Below are positions 54,022 through 63,063 of a stretch of DNA of 64,000 nt, one piece after another; position 1 is the stretch's first letter, and each line of letters opens with the position of its first letter. The translations under genes were made by a program, and so were the position numbers. The notes under the pieces are model-generated. The model made no database searches, had not been told where the DNA came from, and saw only the letters and a list, made by a program, of their open reading frames with translations. The DNA lies in NCBI GenBank assembly GCA_964510855.1, contig CAZEDB010000004.1:25216-89215 (forward strand), in the 5' to 3' direction. This DNA is from UBA8828 sp964510855. GTDB lineage: Bacteria; Verrucomicrobiota; Verrucomicrobiia; Opitutales; UBA953.

Positions 54022-54612
54022 TTAGGCTTGGACGGTGGCTTCGGCAGCCTTTTGAGCGCGGAAGGGCATACCTAGGAGACGAAGCAGTTCACGGGCTTCA
54101 TCATCGGTAGCGGCGGTGGTTACGATCGAGATATCCATGCCAATGTTGGCACGCTGGGAACCATCAGCCTGAGTTTCTGGGAAGATGGTATGATCGACAA
54201 TGCCGAGCGAATAATTGCCGAGACCATCGAGGCGATTGGAAACGCCGCGGAAGTCGCGAATCATAGGCAAAGCAATGAGAGTGAGGCGGGCAAAGAAATC
54301 CCACATCCGCGCACCGCGGAGGGTAAGCGTGCAACCGAGAGGCATACCTTCACGAACTTTGAAGTTCGAAACGCTCTTGCGCGCCTTGGTAATGACGGGC
54401 TTTTGGCCGGCCAGCTTGGTGATTTCCTTCACGACTTCGTCGCGAGTGGACTTATCGGCCTCAGCGTTGAAAGCGGAGTTAATTACAATCTTCACCAAGG
54501 TTGGCACCTGGTGAGGGTTGGTGTAACCGCGGGTCTTACGCAGTTCAGGCACAACCTTTTCGAGGTAGCGCTGCTTAAGGAAGGGAAGGTTGGTGGAATT
54601 GGCCTTGGCCAT
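54022..54612 (-). CDS. rplE: Ribosomal protein uL5
   Basis: 196 aa, slightly long, with a short C-terminal extension after the LLRLLGMPF block. KARKSVSNFKVREGMPLGC and DFRGVSNRLDGLGNYSLGI identify it. It binds 5S rRNA and contacts the P-site tRNA. It lies 11 nt after rplX. Confidence 0.98.
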   Translation of the reverse strand: MAKANSTNLPFLKQRYLEKVVPELRKTRGYTNPHQVPTLVKIVINSAFNAEADKSTRDEVVKEITKLAGQKPVITKARKSVSNFKVREGMPLGCTLTLRGARMWDFFARLTLIALPMIRDFRGVSNRLDGLGNYSLGIVDHTIFPETQADGSQRANIGMDISIVTTAATDDEARELLRLLGMPFRAQKAAEATVQA

Positions 54613-54623
54613 AGGAGTAAAGA

Positions 54624-54893
54624 TTAGCGGGTTTTAGCAGCCGGACGTTTGGCTTTACGCGCTTCCCATAAAGGAGCGAGCATGACGTTCGAGCGATGAA
54701 TAGGAGCGGCTTTTTCAGTGATGCCACCTTGGCCATCTTGGGTGCGTTTCAAGTGGCGCTTCACCATGTTGGTGTTTTCGAGAATGACGCGTTCAGCGGC
54801 ACGATCGTAAGCAACCACCTTGGCGCGCTTGCCCTTGTGAGCACCAGCGATGACGACGACTTCGTCATTAATTTTGATATCAGTCTTGGCCAT
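54624..54893 (-). CDS. rplX: Ribosomal protein uL24
   Basis: 89 aa, somewhat shorter than the usual 100-105. The KOW motif is INDEVVVIAGAHKGKRAKVV, and the conserved NMVKRHLKRTQDGQGG and APIHRSNVML follow. It is an early assembly initiator of the 50S subunit. It lies 4 nt after rplN. Confidence 0.98.
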   Translation of the reverse strand: MAKTDIKINDEVVVIAGAHKGKRAKVVAYDRAAERVILENTNMVKRHLKRTQDGQGGITEKAAPIHRSNVMLAPLWEARKAKRPAAKTR

Positions 54894-54897
54894 GGCT

Positions 54898-55263
54898 TTA
54901 AAGGACCTCGGGGGCGAGCGAGATGATTTTCATGAAGTTCTTGCCGCGAAGTTCGCGCGCAACGGGCCCAAAGATACGGGTGCCACGGGGATTACCGTTG
55001 GCATCGAGCAGTACTACCGCGTTACTGTCGAAACGCAGGTAGCTCCCATCGGCCCGACGAATCGGAGCTTTGGTGCGAACAATTACGGCACGGGAAACCG
55101 TACCCTTCTTGGCGGTCGCATCAGGGGTTGAGTCCTTGATCGAGCAAACGATGACGTCGCCAATACCGGCGGTGTCGGTGATTTGGCCAATGCGGCGAAT
55201 CATAGCCACCGTCTTGGCGCCGGTATTATCGGCGACATCGAGGCGTGTGAGGAGTTGAATCAT
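54898..55263 (-). CDS. rplN: Ribosomal protein uL14
   Basis: 121 aa, near-invariant length. LDVADNTGAKTVAMIRRIG and the ending GPVARELRGKNFMKIISLA are diagnostic. It lies at the subunit interface and bridges to 16S rRNA. It lies 16 nt after rpsQ. Confidence 0.99.
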   Translation of the reverse strand: MIQLLTRLDVADNTGAKTVAMIRRIGQITDTAGIGDVIVCSIKDSTPDATAKKGTVSRAVIVRTKAPIRRADGSYLRFDSNAVVLLDANGNPRGTRIFGPVARELRGKNFMKIISLAPEVL

Positions 55264-55279
55264 GGGGGTTTACTTGGGT

Positions 55280-55564
55280 TTATTCCGCAGCACCGAGTAC
55301 GACCTTAGCCGCCTCGATCACGCGGGTAACACGCCAGCGCTTGGTTTTGGAAAGGGGACGCGTCTGCATGACTTCCACCTTATCGCCCGTTTTGCAGGCA
55401 TTGGCTTCGTCGTGAGCGTGAAGAATGGTACGGCGCTTGACCTCTTTACCGTAGAGGGGGTGCGGTACTTTATAAAGGAACGCGACTTTGATGGTCTTGT
55501 CGCCGGAGCGAGAGACCACGACACCTTGCAGTGTCTTACGGTTGGAGCGTGCAGATTCGGACAT
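55280..55564 (-). CDS. rpsQ: Ribosomal protein uS17
   Basis: 94 aa. RKTLQGVVVSRSGDKTIKV and VEVMQTRPLSKTKRWRV are typical of S17. It binds the 5' domain of 16S rRNA. It lies 11 nt after rpmC. Confidence 0.98.
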   Translation of the reverse strand: MSESARSNRKTLQGVVVSRSGDKTIKVAFLYKVPHPLYGKEVKRRTILHAHDEANACKTGDKVEVMQTRPLSKTKRWRVTRVIEAAKVVLGAAE

Positions 55565-55575
55565 CGGAAAAAGAG

Positions 55576-55794
55576 TTAGGCCTTAGCCTTTTGGTGGATG
55601 AGGGTGAGGCAGCGAGCAATGTCGCGGCGTAAAGCACGGAGACGCGCAGGGTTCTCGAGCTGTCCGGTGGCACGACGGAGGCTAAGTTGATGCTGCTCAT
55701 CGCGAGCCTCACGGATACGCTTTTCGAGCTCAGCGGTAGCGAGCGGGCGAAGGGAGGAGGCGGTGGTGGCCTTGCCGGGGGTGAACTTGGACAT
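55576..55794 (-). CDS. rpmC: Ribosomal protein uL29
   Basis: 72 aa. The two-helix core is clear: LATAELEKRIREARDEQHQL, then RLRALRRDIARCLTLIHQK. It lies at the peptide exit tunnel beside uL23. It lies 39 nt after rplP. Confidence 0.96.
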   Translation of the reverse strand: MSKFTPGKATTASSLRPLATAELEKRIREARDEQHQLSLRRATGQLENPARLRALRRDIARCLTLIHQKAKA

Positions 55795-55833
55795 GGAAAA
55801 GGGTCGATTAATGGGGGCGGAAGGGTCGGGGCA

Positions 55834-56262
55834 TCAATACTTTTCGAGTACTTCGCGGGCCACAAAGCGGCAGCGGACTTGAAGCTTCGTATCGGCTAGG
55901 CGCATGGCCTCACGGGCGGCAGCCAGGGGTACGCCATTAACCTCAAAGAGCATGGTGCCGGGCTTGATCACCGCCACATAGTACTCCACCCCACCTTTAC
56001 CCGAACCCATGCGGGTTTCCGCTGGCTTACGGGTAACGGGGGTGTGAGGGAAAATGCGCATCCAGAGCTTTCCCTTACGCTTAAGGGCGCGAGAGATGGC
56101 AATACGGGCAGCTTCAATCTGATTCGCGGGGATACGCGCACGGTCCAAAGACTGGATACCGAAATCACCGAAAGCTAGAGTGTTGCACGCGGTAGCATTG
56201 CCGCGGATACGGCCTTTCTTGGCTTTGCGCCAGGCGGTGCGAGAAGGTTGGAGATTAGCCAT
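55834..56262 (-). CDS. rplP: Ribosomal protein uL16
   Basis: 142 aa, close to the usual 137-140. It lacks the first few residues common in other L16 proteins, but FGDFGIQSLDRARIPANQIE, RMGSGKGGVEYYVAVIKPG and the C-terminal KLQVRCRFVAREV are clear. It helps place the A-site tRNA near the peptidyl transferase centre. It lies 32 nt after rpsC. Confidence 0.98.
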   Translation of the reverse strand: MANLQPSRTAWRKAKKGRIRGNATACNTLAFGDFGIQSLDRARIPANQIEAARIAISRALKRKGKLWMRIFPHTPVTRKPAETRMGSGKGGVEYYVAVIKPGTMLFEVNGVPLAAAREAMRLADTKLQVRCRFVAREVLEKY

Positions 56263-56294
56263 GAGGGCAGTAAGTTAAGAAGCGTTTAAGAGAA

Positions 56295-56933
56295 TCAGAA
56301 CTCGGAGTCCTTTGCGCAAATCCAGCACTTGATGCCGAGTTTGCCGTAGAGAGTACGAGCTTCCGCAAAACCATAGTCGATGTTTTCACGGAGGGTGTGA
56401 AGGGGAACGCGACCGACGCGGGCAGACTCAACCCGGGCGATTTCAGCGCCGCCGAGACGGCCACCGAGACGAAGACGGATACCATCGGCGCCCATCGACA
56501 TGGTGGTTTGAATCGCCTTCTTCATGGCGCGACGGAAAGAAATACGGCGCTCGAGTTGTAGCGCGATGTTGTCGGCTACTAATTGAGCCACGAGATCGGG
56601 ACGGCGAACTTCGTTAATTTCGAGAGCGATGTCGGCTTCCTTACGACCAGCGACTTTAGCAATCTCGACACGAAGGTTTTTAAGCTCATCACCTTTACGC
56701 CCAATCACCATACCAGGGCGAGCCGTCCAAATACGTACGCGAACCTTGGCGCCTGCACGCTCAATGAAGATGCGGGGCACCATGGCTTGGCGCAACTTGT
56801 CACGCAGGAACTCGCGAATGCGATAGTCCTCGTGCAGCAGGCCGGGGAAGGTGCGCTTGTTGGCGAACCAGCGAGATTCCCAGTTGCGGCGTACCGCAAG
56901 ACGGAAACCAATTGGATTAACTTTCTGACCCAT
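56295..56933 (-). CDS. rpsC: Ribosomal protein uS3
   Basis: 212 aa. MGQKVNPIGFRLAV, the KH-domain motif MVIGRKGDELKNLRVEIAK and the C-terminal domain (GRVPLHTLRENIDYGFAEA) are all present. It forms part of the mRNA entry site. It lies 21 nt after rplV. Confidence 0.99.
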   Translation of the reverse strand: MGQKVNPIGFRLAVRRNWESRWFANKRTFPGLLHEDYRIREFLRDKLRQAMVPRIFIERAGAKVRVRIWTARPGMVIGRKGDELKNLRVEIAKVAGRKEADIALEINEVRRPDLVAQLVADNIALQLERRISFRRAMKKAIQTTMSMGADGIRLRLGGRLGGAEIARVESARVGRVPLHTLRENIDYGFAEARTLYGKLGIKCWICAKDSEF

Positions 56934-56954
56934 GGTAAAAGAAAAGGGGTTGGA

Positions 56955-57287
56955 TTATTTAGCGGCGAGAACCACTTTGACGTGGCTCATCGAGCGAAGG
57001 ATAGGGTGAGCCGAACCACGTGCTGCTGGGCGGAAACGCTTGATGGCAGGACCTTGGTTAACGGTAGCGGAGGCAACTACCAGACCTGCGGAGCTCAGGC
57101 TGTGGTTGTTCTCTGCATTGGCGATAGCACTTGCCAGTGTCTTGGAAAGAATTCGGGCAGACTTACGCGGAATAAAACGCAGGAGCTGCAATGCTTCTTC
57201 AGCAGGCAGACCCTGAATCTGGCGCGCAACCTCACGAATCTTCTGAGGCGACATGCGGGCGTAGCGGGTGGTGGCTTGAACGTTCAT
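56955..57287 (-). CDS. rplV: Ribosomal protein uL22
   Basis: 110 aa. YARMSPQKIREVARQIQGLP and the beta-hairpin loop region that reaches into the exit tunnel are conserved; the hairpin tip is the macrolide-resistance site. It is separated from rpsS by an inserted small gene, which breaks the normal S19-L22 adjacency. Confidence 0.98.
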   Translation of the reverse strand: MNVQATTRYARMSPQKIREVARQIQGLPAEEALQLLRFIPRKSARILSKTLASAIANAENNHSLSSAGLVVASATVNQGPAIKRFRPAARGSAHPILRSMSHVKVVLAAK

Positions 57288-57296
57288 GAGGGATTT

Positions 57297-57632
57297 TCAG
57301 ATACGGGGATGAGCGCGGGCTTGAGCTTGATCGCCAGGGCGAATCTCTTCGCCCGGCGCAACGGCTAGGACGAGGGCCACAGCTCGGATCTCGCACGATT
57401 CGGCGATGATAACGCGTGCTACCGGGGTACGTTGGCGGAGCACGGCGCAAACCATGCCAGGGCGAAGCCCTTGGGCGTAACCACCTGAGAGCACCACGAG
57501 ATCGGCATCGGTACCTGCGCGCAAGGCGACAACTTCGGCTCCGCCTAAGGCAGCTGCCGAACCTGGCCCAGCAGCCTCGGCACCGAAAACGGTGGCGAAG
57601 CAGGCGAGCAGGCTGGCAGTTAAGCGAATCAT
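57297..57632 (-). CDS. Small secreted protein of unknown function inserted in the S10 operon
   Basis: 111 aa. A clear signal peptide (MIRLTASLLACFATVFGAEA) precedes a single compact domain with GGYAQGLRPGMVCAVLRQ, then ARVIIAE, then IRPGDQAQ. The pattern of G-x-x-x-G-L-R-P-G-M and P-G-D resembles the small beta-barrel domain seen at the C-terminus of FlgT-like and other envelope proteins; this is a weak match. It lies 19 nt after rpsS and 9 nt before rplV on the same strand, so it is cotranscribed with ribosomal genes. Its role there is unknown. Confidence 0.75.
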   Translation of the reverse strand: MIRLTASLLACFATVFGAEAAGPGSAAALGGAEVVALRAGTDADLVVLSGGYAQGLRPGMVCAVLRQRTPVARVIIAESCEIRAVALVLAVAPGEEIRPGDQAQARAHPRI

Positions 57633-57651
57633 CGTGGGTGGGAAACGGGTA

Positions 57652-57927
57652 TCACTCCGTCTTCTTGGTCGGGGTGGTGTGCTGCTTGAAGGTACGCGTA
57701 GGAGCGAACTCGCCGAGCTTATGACCCACCATGTTTTCGGTCACATAGACCGGAATGAAAGTTTTACCGTTGTGAACCTCGAGGTTCACGCCGACGAACG
57801 CAGGCGTCACGGTGGAACGGCGCGACCAAGTTTTGATCGGCTTGCGATTGTTGGCCTTTTGGGCGGCTTCAACTTTGTCCATTAAGGACGAGTCGACGTA
57901 GAAACCCTTCTTGCGTGAGCGTGCCAT
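57652..57927 (-). CDS. rpsS: Ribosomal protein uS19
   Basis: 91 aa, standard length. KKGFYVDSSLMDKVEAAQ, then TWSRRSTVTPAFVG and the C-terminal YVTENMVGHKLGEFAPTRTF, are the S19 blocks. It binds 16S rRNA in the head with S13. It lies 20 nt after rplB. Confidence 0.98.
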   Translation of the reverse strand: MARSRKKGFYVDSSLMDKVEAAQKANNRKPIKTWSRRSTVTPAFVGVNLEVHNGKTFIPVYVTENMVGHKLGEFAPTRTFKQHTTPTKKTE

Positions 57928-57947
57928 GAGTAAATGCGTTTAGAGGG

Positions 57948-58808
57948 TTAGGCCTTTTTCACCTTACGGCCATTACGGCGCAGGATGATTTGGTTATTGG
58001 AAGCCTTCGACTTGGTACGGGTCGGGAAGCTCTTCGCGAGCTGACCCCAAGGCGAACGAGGATGCTGACGACCGCCACCACCCTTAGACTTACCTTGACC
58101 ACCCCCGTTAGGGTGATCGACGGGATTCATCACCATACCGCGAACGCGGGGGCGACGACCGAGCCAGCGGCTACGGCCCGCTTTACCGAGCGAGCGATTG
58201 TGGTGGTCGACGTTGCCCACGATACCAACGGTAGCGCGGCAATCGGCGTTCAAGTAACGTTGCTCGCCCGAAGGCATGCGAAGAATCGCCCGGTCACCCT
58301 CGATACCGAGGATTTGAGCGTAGGCACCGGCACCACGTGCGAGCTGCGCACCTTTACCAGGGTGCATTTCTACCGCGTGAATGAAGGTTGCAGGGGGAAT
58401 GAGACGCAGGGGCAAGGAAAGCCCAGGGGACAAGGTCTCTTGTGCGGTGTTGGTGCTTAAGACCACATCGCCAGTCTTGAGACCGTCGGGTGCTAAAATG
58501 TAAACCTGCGAGCCATCACCATAAGCGATTAAAGCAAGGTGTGAGCTGCGGTTAGGATCATACTCAATACGAACCACGCTCGCAGGTACATCGAGCAGGG
58601 CACGACGGAAATCGACTTTGCGATAAAGCTTTTTGTGACCTCCGCCACGACGACGGGAGGTGATGCGACCGTAACAGTTACGGCCCTTAGCACGATGCAC
58701 GCTTTCGACCAGCGATTTCTCGGGGCGACCGGTGTGAAGACCCTCAGTGCGGTTCCGAACTAGGAAGCGCTGACCAGGAGTAATAGGACGTTGTTTAATG
58801 ATGGCCAT
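57948..58808 (-). CDS. rplB: Ribosomal protein uL2
   Basis: 286 aa, about 10 longer than usual. GRITSRRRGGGHKKLYRKVD, HNRSLGKAGRSRWLGRRPRV and the essential His in MNPVDHPNGGGQGK near the peptidyl transferase centre are present. It is one of the most conserved 50S proteins. It lies 12 nt after rplW. Confidence 0.99.
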   Translation of the reverse strand: MAIIKQRPITPGQRFLVRNRTEGLHTGRPEKSLVESVHRAKGRNCYGRITSRRRGGGHKKLYRKVDFRRALLDVPASVVRIEYDPNRSSHLALIAYGDGSQVYILAPDGLKTGDVVLSTNTAQETLSPGLSLPLRLIPPATFIHAVEMHPGKGAQLARGAGAYAQILGIEGDRAILRMPSGEQRYLNADCRATVGIVGNVDHHNRSLGKAGRSRWLGRRPRVRGMVMNPVDHPNGGGQGKSKGGGGRQHPRSPWGQLAKSFPTRTKSKASNNQIILRRNGRKVKKA

Positions 58809-58820
58809 GGCGGGGACCGG

Positions 58821-59108
58821 TTAAGCGAGGACGATAGCATCACCCTTTTTCAGGGTAACGATGGCGCGACGGGTGTCGGTCTCGCGATAAATGCTGCCAC
58901 CAGAAAGGCGGGATTTGCGGACCTTACCCTTGCGGATGAGGATATTGACCTTGGTCACCGTGACCTTGAAAGCAGCCTCGACGGCAATTTTCACTTGGGT
59001 GCGGTCAGCACCGGGAATAAGATCGAATACGTAACGACCTTGAGTAGCGAGGGCGGTGGCCTTCTCAGTCAAGACTGGTCGGGCGAGGACCTGGGAAATG
59101 GGCTTCAT
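58821..59108 (-). CDS. rplW: Ribosomal protein uL23
   Basis: 95 aa. LARPVLTEKATALATQGRYV and VTKVNILIRKGKVRK identify it. It borders the exit tunnel and docks trigger factor and SRP. It lies 7 nt after rplD. The leader before its ATG reads AATCCTCCT, the opposite of a Shine-Dalgarno sequence. Confidence 0.98.
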   Translation of the reverse strand: MKPISQVLARPVLTEKATALATQGRYVFDLIPGADRTQVKIAVEAAFKVTVTKVNILIRKGKVRKSRLSGGSIYRETDTRRAIVTLKKGDAIVLA

Positions 59109-59115
59109 AGGAGGA

Positions 59116-59742
59116 TTAGTTAGTAGCGCGGGTCAGCACTTGGGTGAGGGCCTGCTCAGAAATCACGACCGATCCGTAACGTACGAGATCAAGCGCATTG
59201 AGATTGGTGGCGTTGGTGAAGTTAGCACGGGCCACATTGCGGCTGGCACGGACCACAGGCTCACCCCAGGTCGCATCGACTAACAAGACGCGACGCTTAC
59301 CGGGACTGACCTGCGTAAGAATATTAACGAAGACCTTGGTCTTAGGCTTAGCGACTTCGAAACGCTCGATGACCGAAAGGCCACCGGCAGTTGCGAGATC
59401 AAAGAGGGCACGGCCGAGCGCCTTACGACGCTGAGTTGCAGGAATGGCCTTGGACCAATCGCGAGGGCGAGGACCGAAGACGACGCCACCTTTATAAAGT
59501 TGAGGCGCGCGCTTGTCACCGTGACGGGCACCGCCTGAACCTTTTTGCGGGACAATCTTTTTACCCGAACCGGCGACTTCGCCGTAATTCTTGGTCTTGG
59601 CATTGCCTTGGCGGCGGTTGGCTTGGTAGCCGACCACAGCCTGCTTGAGCAGAGCTACAGCGGCATCACCTTCAAAGGCAGGAATAGCAAAATCACGCTC
59701 ACCGGCGGGCGAGCCATCTGCTTTATGGAACTTGAGCTTCAT
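59116..59742 (-). CDS. rplD: Ribosomal protein uL4
   Basis: 208 aa. QANRRQGNAKTKNYGEVAGS and KPWR-type loop residues (QKGSGGARHGDKRAPQ) that line the exit tunnel are present, as are the globular-domain strands. In E. coli it represses the S10 operon. It lies 24 nt after rplC. Confidence 0.98.
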   Translation of the reverse strand: MKLKFHKADGSPAGERDFAIPAFEGDAAVALLKQAVVGYQANRRQGNAKTKNYGEVAGSGKKIVPQKGSGGARHGDKRAPQLYKGGVVFGPRPRDWSKAIPATQRRKALGRALFDLATAGGLSVIERFEVAKPKTKVFVNILTQVSPGKRRVLLVDATWGEPVVRASRNVARANFTNATNLNALDLVRYGSVVISEQALTQVLTRATN

Positions 59743-59766
59743 GTGCGTTGGGTCCGGATCAGAGGG

Positions 59767-60399
59767 TTACTTGGATTTCTTGGCTTGGCGGACGTGGACA
59801 ATCTCGCCGTTGGCACCAGGAAGGCTGCCCTTGATGAGGAGGAGGTTTTTTTCTGCGAGGACTTGGACCACGCGGAGGTTTTGGGAGGTGCGCTGAACAT
59901 TGCCCATGTGACCAGGCATGCGCTTACCCTTAAAGACGTGACCGGGCGTTTGACGCATACCGATGGAACCAACTCGGCGGTGCATCATGTGACCGTGGGT
60001 TTGAGGCTGACCCGACATATTGTGGCGCTTCATCACGCCTTGGAAACCGCGACCCTTGGAGATGCCGATGACATCAACGAGTTGGCCAGCGGTAAAGGTG
60101 TCGACCGTCAAAACGTCGCCGACCTTTTGCTTAGGTTCAGCATCACAACGGATTTCCGACAAGTGCGTGAGAGGCTCAACTCCCGCTTTGCGGAGGTGAC
60201 CGATTTCGGGATCGGAAAGACGATGGGCCTTCTGAGGACCAAAACCGATTTGGATGGCATCATAACCATCGCTAGCAGTGGTCTTGACTTGGGTAACGGG
60301 GCAAGGACCGGCTTGAACCACGGTGACGGGAACAAGATTGTTCTCCCCGTCATAGACTTGGGTCATACCAATTTTTTTGCCGATAAGATGGAGTTTCAT
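59767..60399 (-). CDS. rplC: Ribosomal protein uL3
   Basis: 210 aa. LIGKKIGMTQVYDGENNLVP, SKGRGFQGVMKRHNMSGQP and GSIGMRQTPGHVFKGKRMPG are diagnostic. It starts 50S assembly and reaches towards the peptidyl transferase centre. It is preceded by a 137-nt C-rich spacer after rpsJ, one of the longest gaps inside the super-operon. Confidence 0.99.
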   Translation of the reverse strand: MKLHLIGKKIGMTQVYDGENNLVPVTVVQAGPCPVTQVKTTASDGYDAIQIGFGPQKAHRLSDPEIGHLRKAGVEPLTHLSEIRCDAEPKQKVGDVLTVDTFTAGQLVDVIGISKGRGFQGVMKRHNMSGQPQTHGHMMHRRVGSIGMRQTPGHVFKGKRMPGHMGNVQRTSQNLRVVQVLAEKNLLLIKGSLPGANGEIVHVRQAKKSK

Positions 60400-60536
60400 G
60401 GTCGCTAAGAGGCAGGTGGCGTGGGACGCCGTTGGGCGAGACCTGCGTTAGGCGGAGGATGTCCGATTAAGGAATCAACTGCTTGGCGCGGGGGCTCCCC
60501 TGCGTTGGGGGATTTAAGGGTTAGGGGGTTGAGGGT

Positions 60537-60845
60537 TTAGGCAGTGATGTTGACCTGCACACCAGTGGGCAGGTTGAGCTTCTTGAGCTCATCCACGGTA
60601 GCGCTGTTAGGCTCGTGGATTTCAATAAGGCGTTTGTGAGTGCGGAGCTCGAACTGATCCATCGATTTTTTGTCGACGTGAGGGGAGCGATTCACAGTCC
60701 AGACTTCGTGGGTGGTGGGAAGGGGCACAGGTCCCGAAACAGAGGCTCCGGTACGTTTAGCAGTATCGACAATCTCCGTAGCCGACTGATCGACGAGTCG
60801 ATAGTCAAAGCCCTGGAGCTTGATGCGGATTTTCTGGCGAGACAT
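60537..60845 (-). CDS. rpsJ: Ribosomal protein uS10
   Basis: 102 aa. IRIKLQGFDYRLVDQSATEI, GPVPLPTTHEVWTVNRSPHV and FELRTHKRLIEI are the S10 blocks. It is a head protein that also partners NusB in antitermination (NusE). It lies 19 nt after fusA, with no tuf gene between them. Confidence 0.99.
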   Translation of the reverse strand: MSRQKIRIKLQGFDYRLVDQSATEIVDTAKRTGASVSGPVPLPTTHEVWTVNRSPHVDKKSMDQFELRTHKRLIEIHEPNSATVDELKKLNLPTGVQVNITA

Positions 60846-60864
60846 GGTTATAAAAGGAGAAGGT

Positions 60865-63033
60865 TTAGGTACGAGCAGGAGCGCGAGAAGAAGTCTCGAC
60901 TACCTGTTTAAGGATCTGAGCGGGCACTTGCTCGTAATTGGCGGGCTCCATGGTGTAGGAGGCGCGGCCTTTGGAGAGTGAACGGACGTCGGTCGCATAG
61001 CCGAACATCTCGGCGAGCGGAACACGAGCCTCAATCGTGCAAAGACTATTTTTAGTGTCCATACCTTGGATTTGACCGCGGCGGCGGTTCAAGTCGCCCA
61101 TGATATCCCCCTGATATTCCTCAGGAGTGACCACTTCGACCTTCATGATGGGCTCTAAAAGGATGGGTTTAGCCTCTTTCATGGCCTCCTTGAAGGCAAA
61201 GATACCCGCCATCTTGAAGGCCAACTCGTTGGAGTCGACCTCGTGGTAAGAACCAAAGACGATACGAGCCCGGAAGTTAATCACGGGGTAACCCGCAATG
61301 GTACCGTTGTTACAAGCTTCGAAAATACCTTCGGTAGCAGGCTTGATGAACTCCTTAGGAATCACCCCGCCCACGATTTCATTGATCACTTCTTCACCCT
61401 TCGCTCCAGGCTCGCGACCCTCCACAGGGTTAGGCTCGAGCTTGATTTCAACGTGGCCGTATTGACCGCGACCACCCGACTGGCGGATGAACTTACCGAC
61501 GCCTTCGGAAGCCACGTTAATGGTTTCGCGATAGGAAATTTGCGGCTTACCCGATTTTGCTTCGACCCGGAACTCGCGCTTGAGACGGTCGACAATAATT
61601 TCCAAGTGTAACTCACCCATACCGGAAATCAGGGTCTGCCCCGTCTCAGGATTAGAAGTCACGCGGAAGGTGGGATCCTCTTGGGCCAAGCGCTGCAGGC
61701 CGAGCGAGAGGCGCTCGGAGTCGCCCTTCGAGTTGGGCTCGATTGACATCGAAATCACCGGCTCGGCGAAGGTCGTCTTCTCGAGAATCAAATCGTCTTC
61801 AGCGGTCAAGGTATCACCCGTGGCAATATCCTTAGGACCAATGATGGCGCAAATGTCGCCCGAGTAAGCTACATCAATTTCTTCTCGATCCATCGCGCGT
61901 AGAAGGACGATGCGCGAGATACGCTCGTTCTTACGGGTGCGAGGATTGTAAAGCGATTCGCCCTTCTTCAATTGACCACGATAAACGCGGTAGAAGACGA
62001 GCTGACCCACGTGGGGGTCGGACCAAAGTTTGAAGCAAAGGCCCGTGACCTTGGCTTTGTCATCTGGGCCAATGGTGATTTCCTTATCACCATCATCGAT
62101 GAACGCGCGCTGAGGGCGCATGTCGACCGGCGAAGGCAAGAAGTCGACCACGCAGTCGAGCAACATTTGCACGCCCTTATTTTTGAAAGCAGAACCAGGA
62201 ATAACACCGATAAAGTTGAGGGAGAGCGTGGCCTTACGAATGCCCGTGCGCATCTCGTCGATAGAGACTTCTTGCCCGTCGAGGTACTTGGCGGCGAGGA
62301 CGTCATCGAAGTCAGCGAGGGCTTCAATCAACTTGGTGCGCCACTCTTTAGCTTCGGCTTTTTGGTTCTCAGGAATGTCAATGGTGTTGAACTTCATTCC
62401 CTTGGGGTCGGTCTCGTCGTAGACGTAGGCGACGTTCTTAATCAAATCGATCATGCCCTTGAAGTCTTCGCCCTGACCAATGGGGATGAAGAGGGGGTGA
62501 GCATTACCCTTTAACTTTTGGCAAATATCGTCAACCGCACCGAAATAGTCGGCACCGGTACGGTCCATCTTGTTGACGAAGGCAACGCGGGGAACGCCAT
62601 ACTTATTCATCTGGCGCCACACCGTCTCGGACTGAGGCTGCACGCCTGCCACGGCACAAAATACCGCGACAGCACCATCCAACACGCGCAACGAACGCTC
62701 CACCTCAGCGGTGAAGTCAACGTGACCTGGGGTGTCGATGATGTTGATGCGGTGATCAATGTTGGCGAAGTGACCTTCCTTGGTCTTCCAGCCAGCGGAA
62801 ATAGCTGCCGCAGTAATCGTGATACCGCGCTCACGTTCTTGCTCCATCCAGTCGGTGGTAGCAGTACCATCATGGACTTCGCCCATCTTGTGCACCACGC
62901 CCGTGTAGAAAAGAATACGCTCCGTGGTGGTGGTCTTGCCCGCGTCAATGTGCGCCGCGATACCAATGTTCCGGGTATGCTCCAAGGGGAACTTACGTCC
63001 GGGAGCATTGAACTGTGAAAGCGTTGTCGTCAT
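60865..63033 (-). CDS. fusA: Elongation factor G
   Basis: 722 aa. G1 AAHIDAGKTT (residues 26-35), G2 RGITIT, G3 DTPGHVDF and G4 FVNKMDR are intact, and all five EF-G domains can be followed to the C-terminus. It drives translocation on the ribosome. The leader has GAGGT about 8 nt before the ATG, one of few Shine-Dalgarno-like sites here. It lies 30 nt after rpsG in the str arrangement. Confidence 0.99.
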   Translation of the reverse strand: MTTTLSQFNAPGRKFPLEHTRNIGIAAHIDAGKTTTTERILFYTGVVHKMGEVHDGTATTDWMEQERERGITITAAAISAGWKTKEGHFANIDHRINIIDTPGHVDFTAEVERSLRVLDGAVAVFCAVAGVQPQSETVWRQMNKYGVPRVAFVNKMDRTGADYFGAVDDICQKLKGNAHPLFIPIGQGEDFKGMIDLIKNVAYVYDETDPKGMKFNTIDIPENQKAEAKEWRTKLIEALADFDDVLAAKYLDGQEVSIDEMRTGIRKATLSLNFIGVIPGSAFKNKGVQMLLDCVVDFLPSPVDMRPQRAFIDDGDKEITIGPDDKAKVTGLCFKLWSDPHVGQLVFYRVYRGQLKKGESLYNPRTRKNERISRIVLLRAMDREEIDVAYSGDICAIIGPKDIATGDTLTAEDDLILEKTTFAEPVISMSIEPNSKGDSERLSLGLQRLAQEDPTFRVTSNPETGQTLISGMGELHLEIIVDRLKREFRVEAKSGKPQISYRETINVASEGVGKFIRQSGGRGQYGHVEIKLEPNPVEGREPGAKGEEVINEIVGGVIPKEFIKPATEGIFEACNNGTIAGYPVINFRARIVFGSYHEVDSNELAFKMAGIFAFKEAMKEAKPILLEPIMKVEVVTPEEYQGDIMGDLNRRRGQIQGMDTKNSLCTIEARVPLAEMFGYATDVRSLSKGRASYTMEPANYEQVPAQILKQVVETSSRAPART

Positions 63034-63063
63034 GGTCAGAACCTCAATTGCAACTTATAATCT

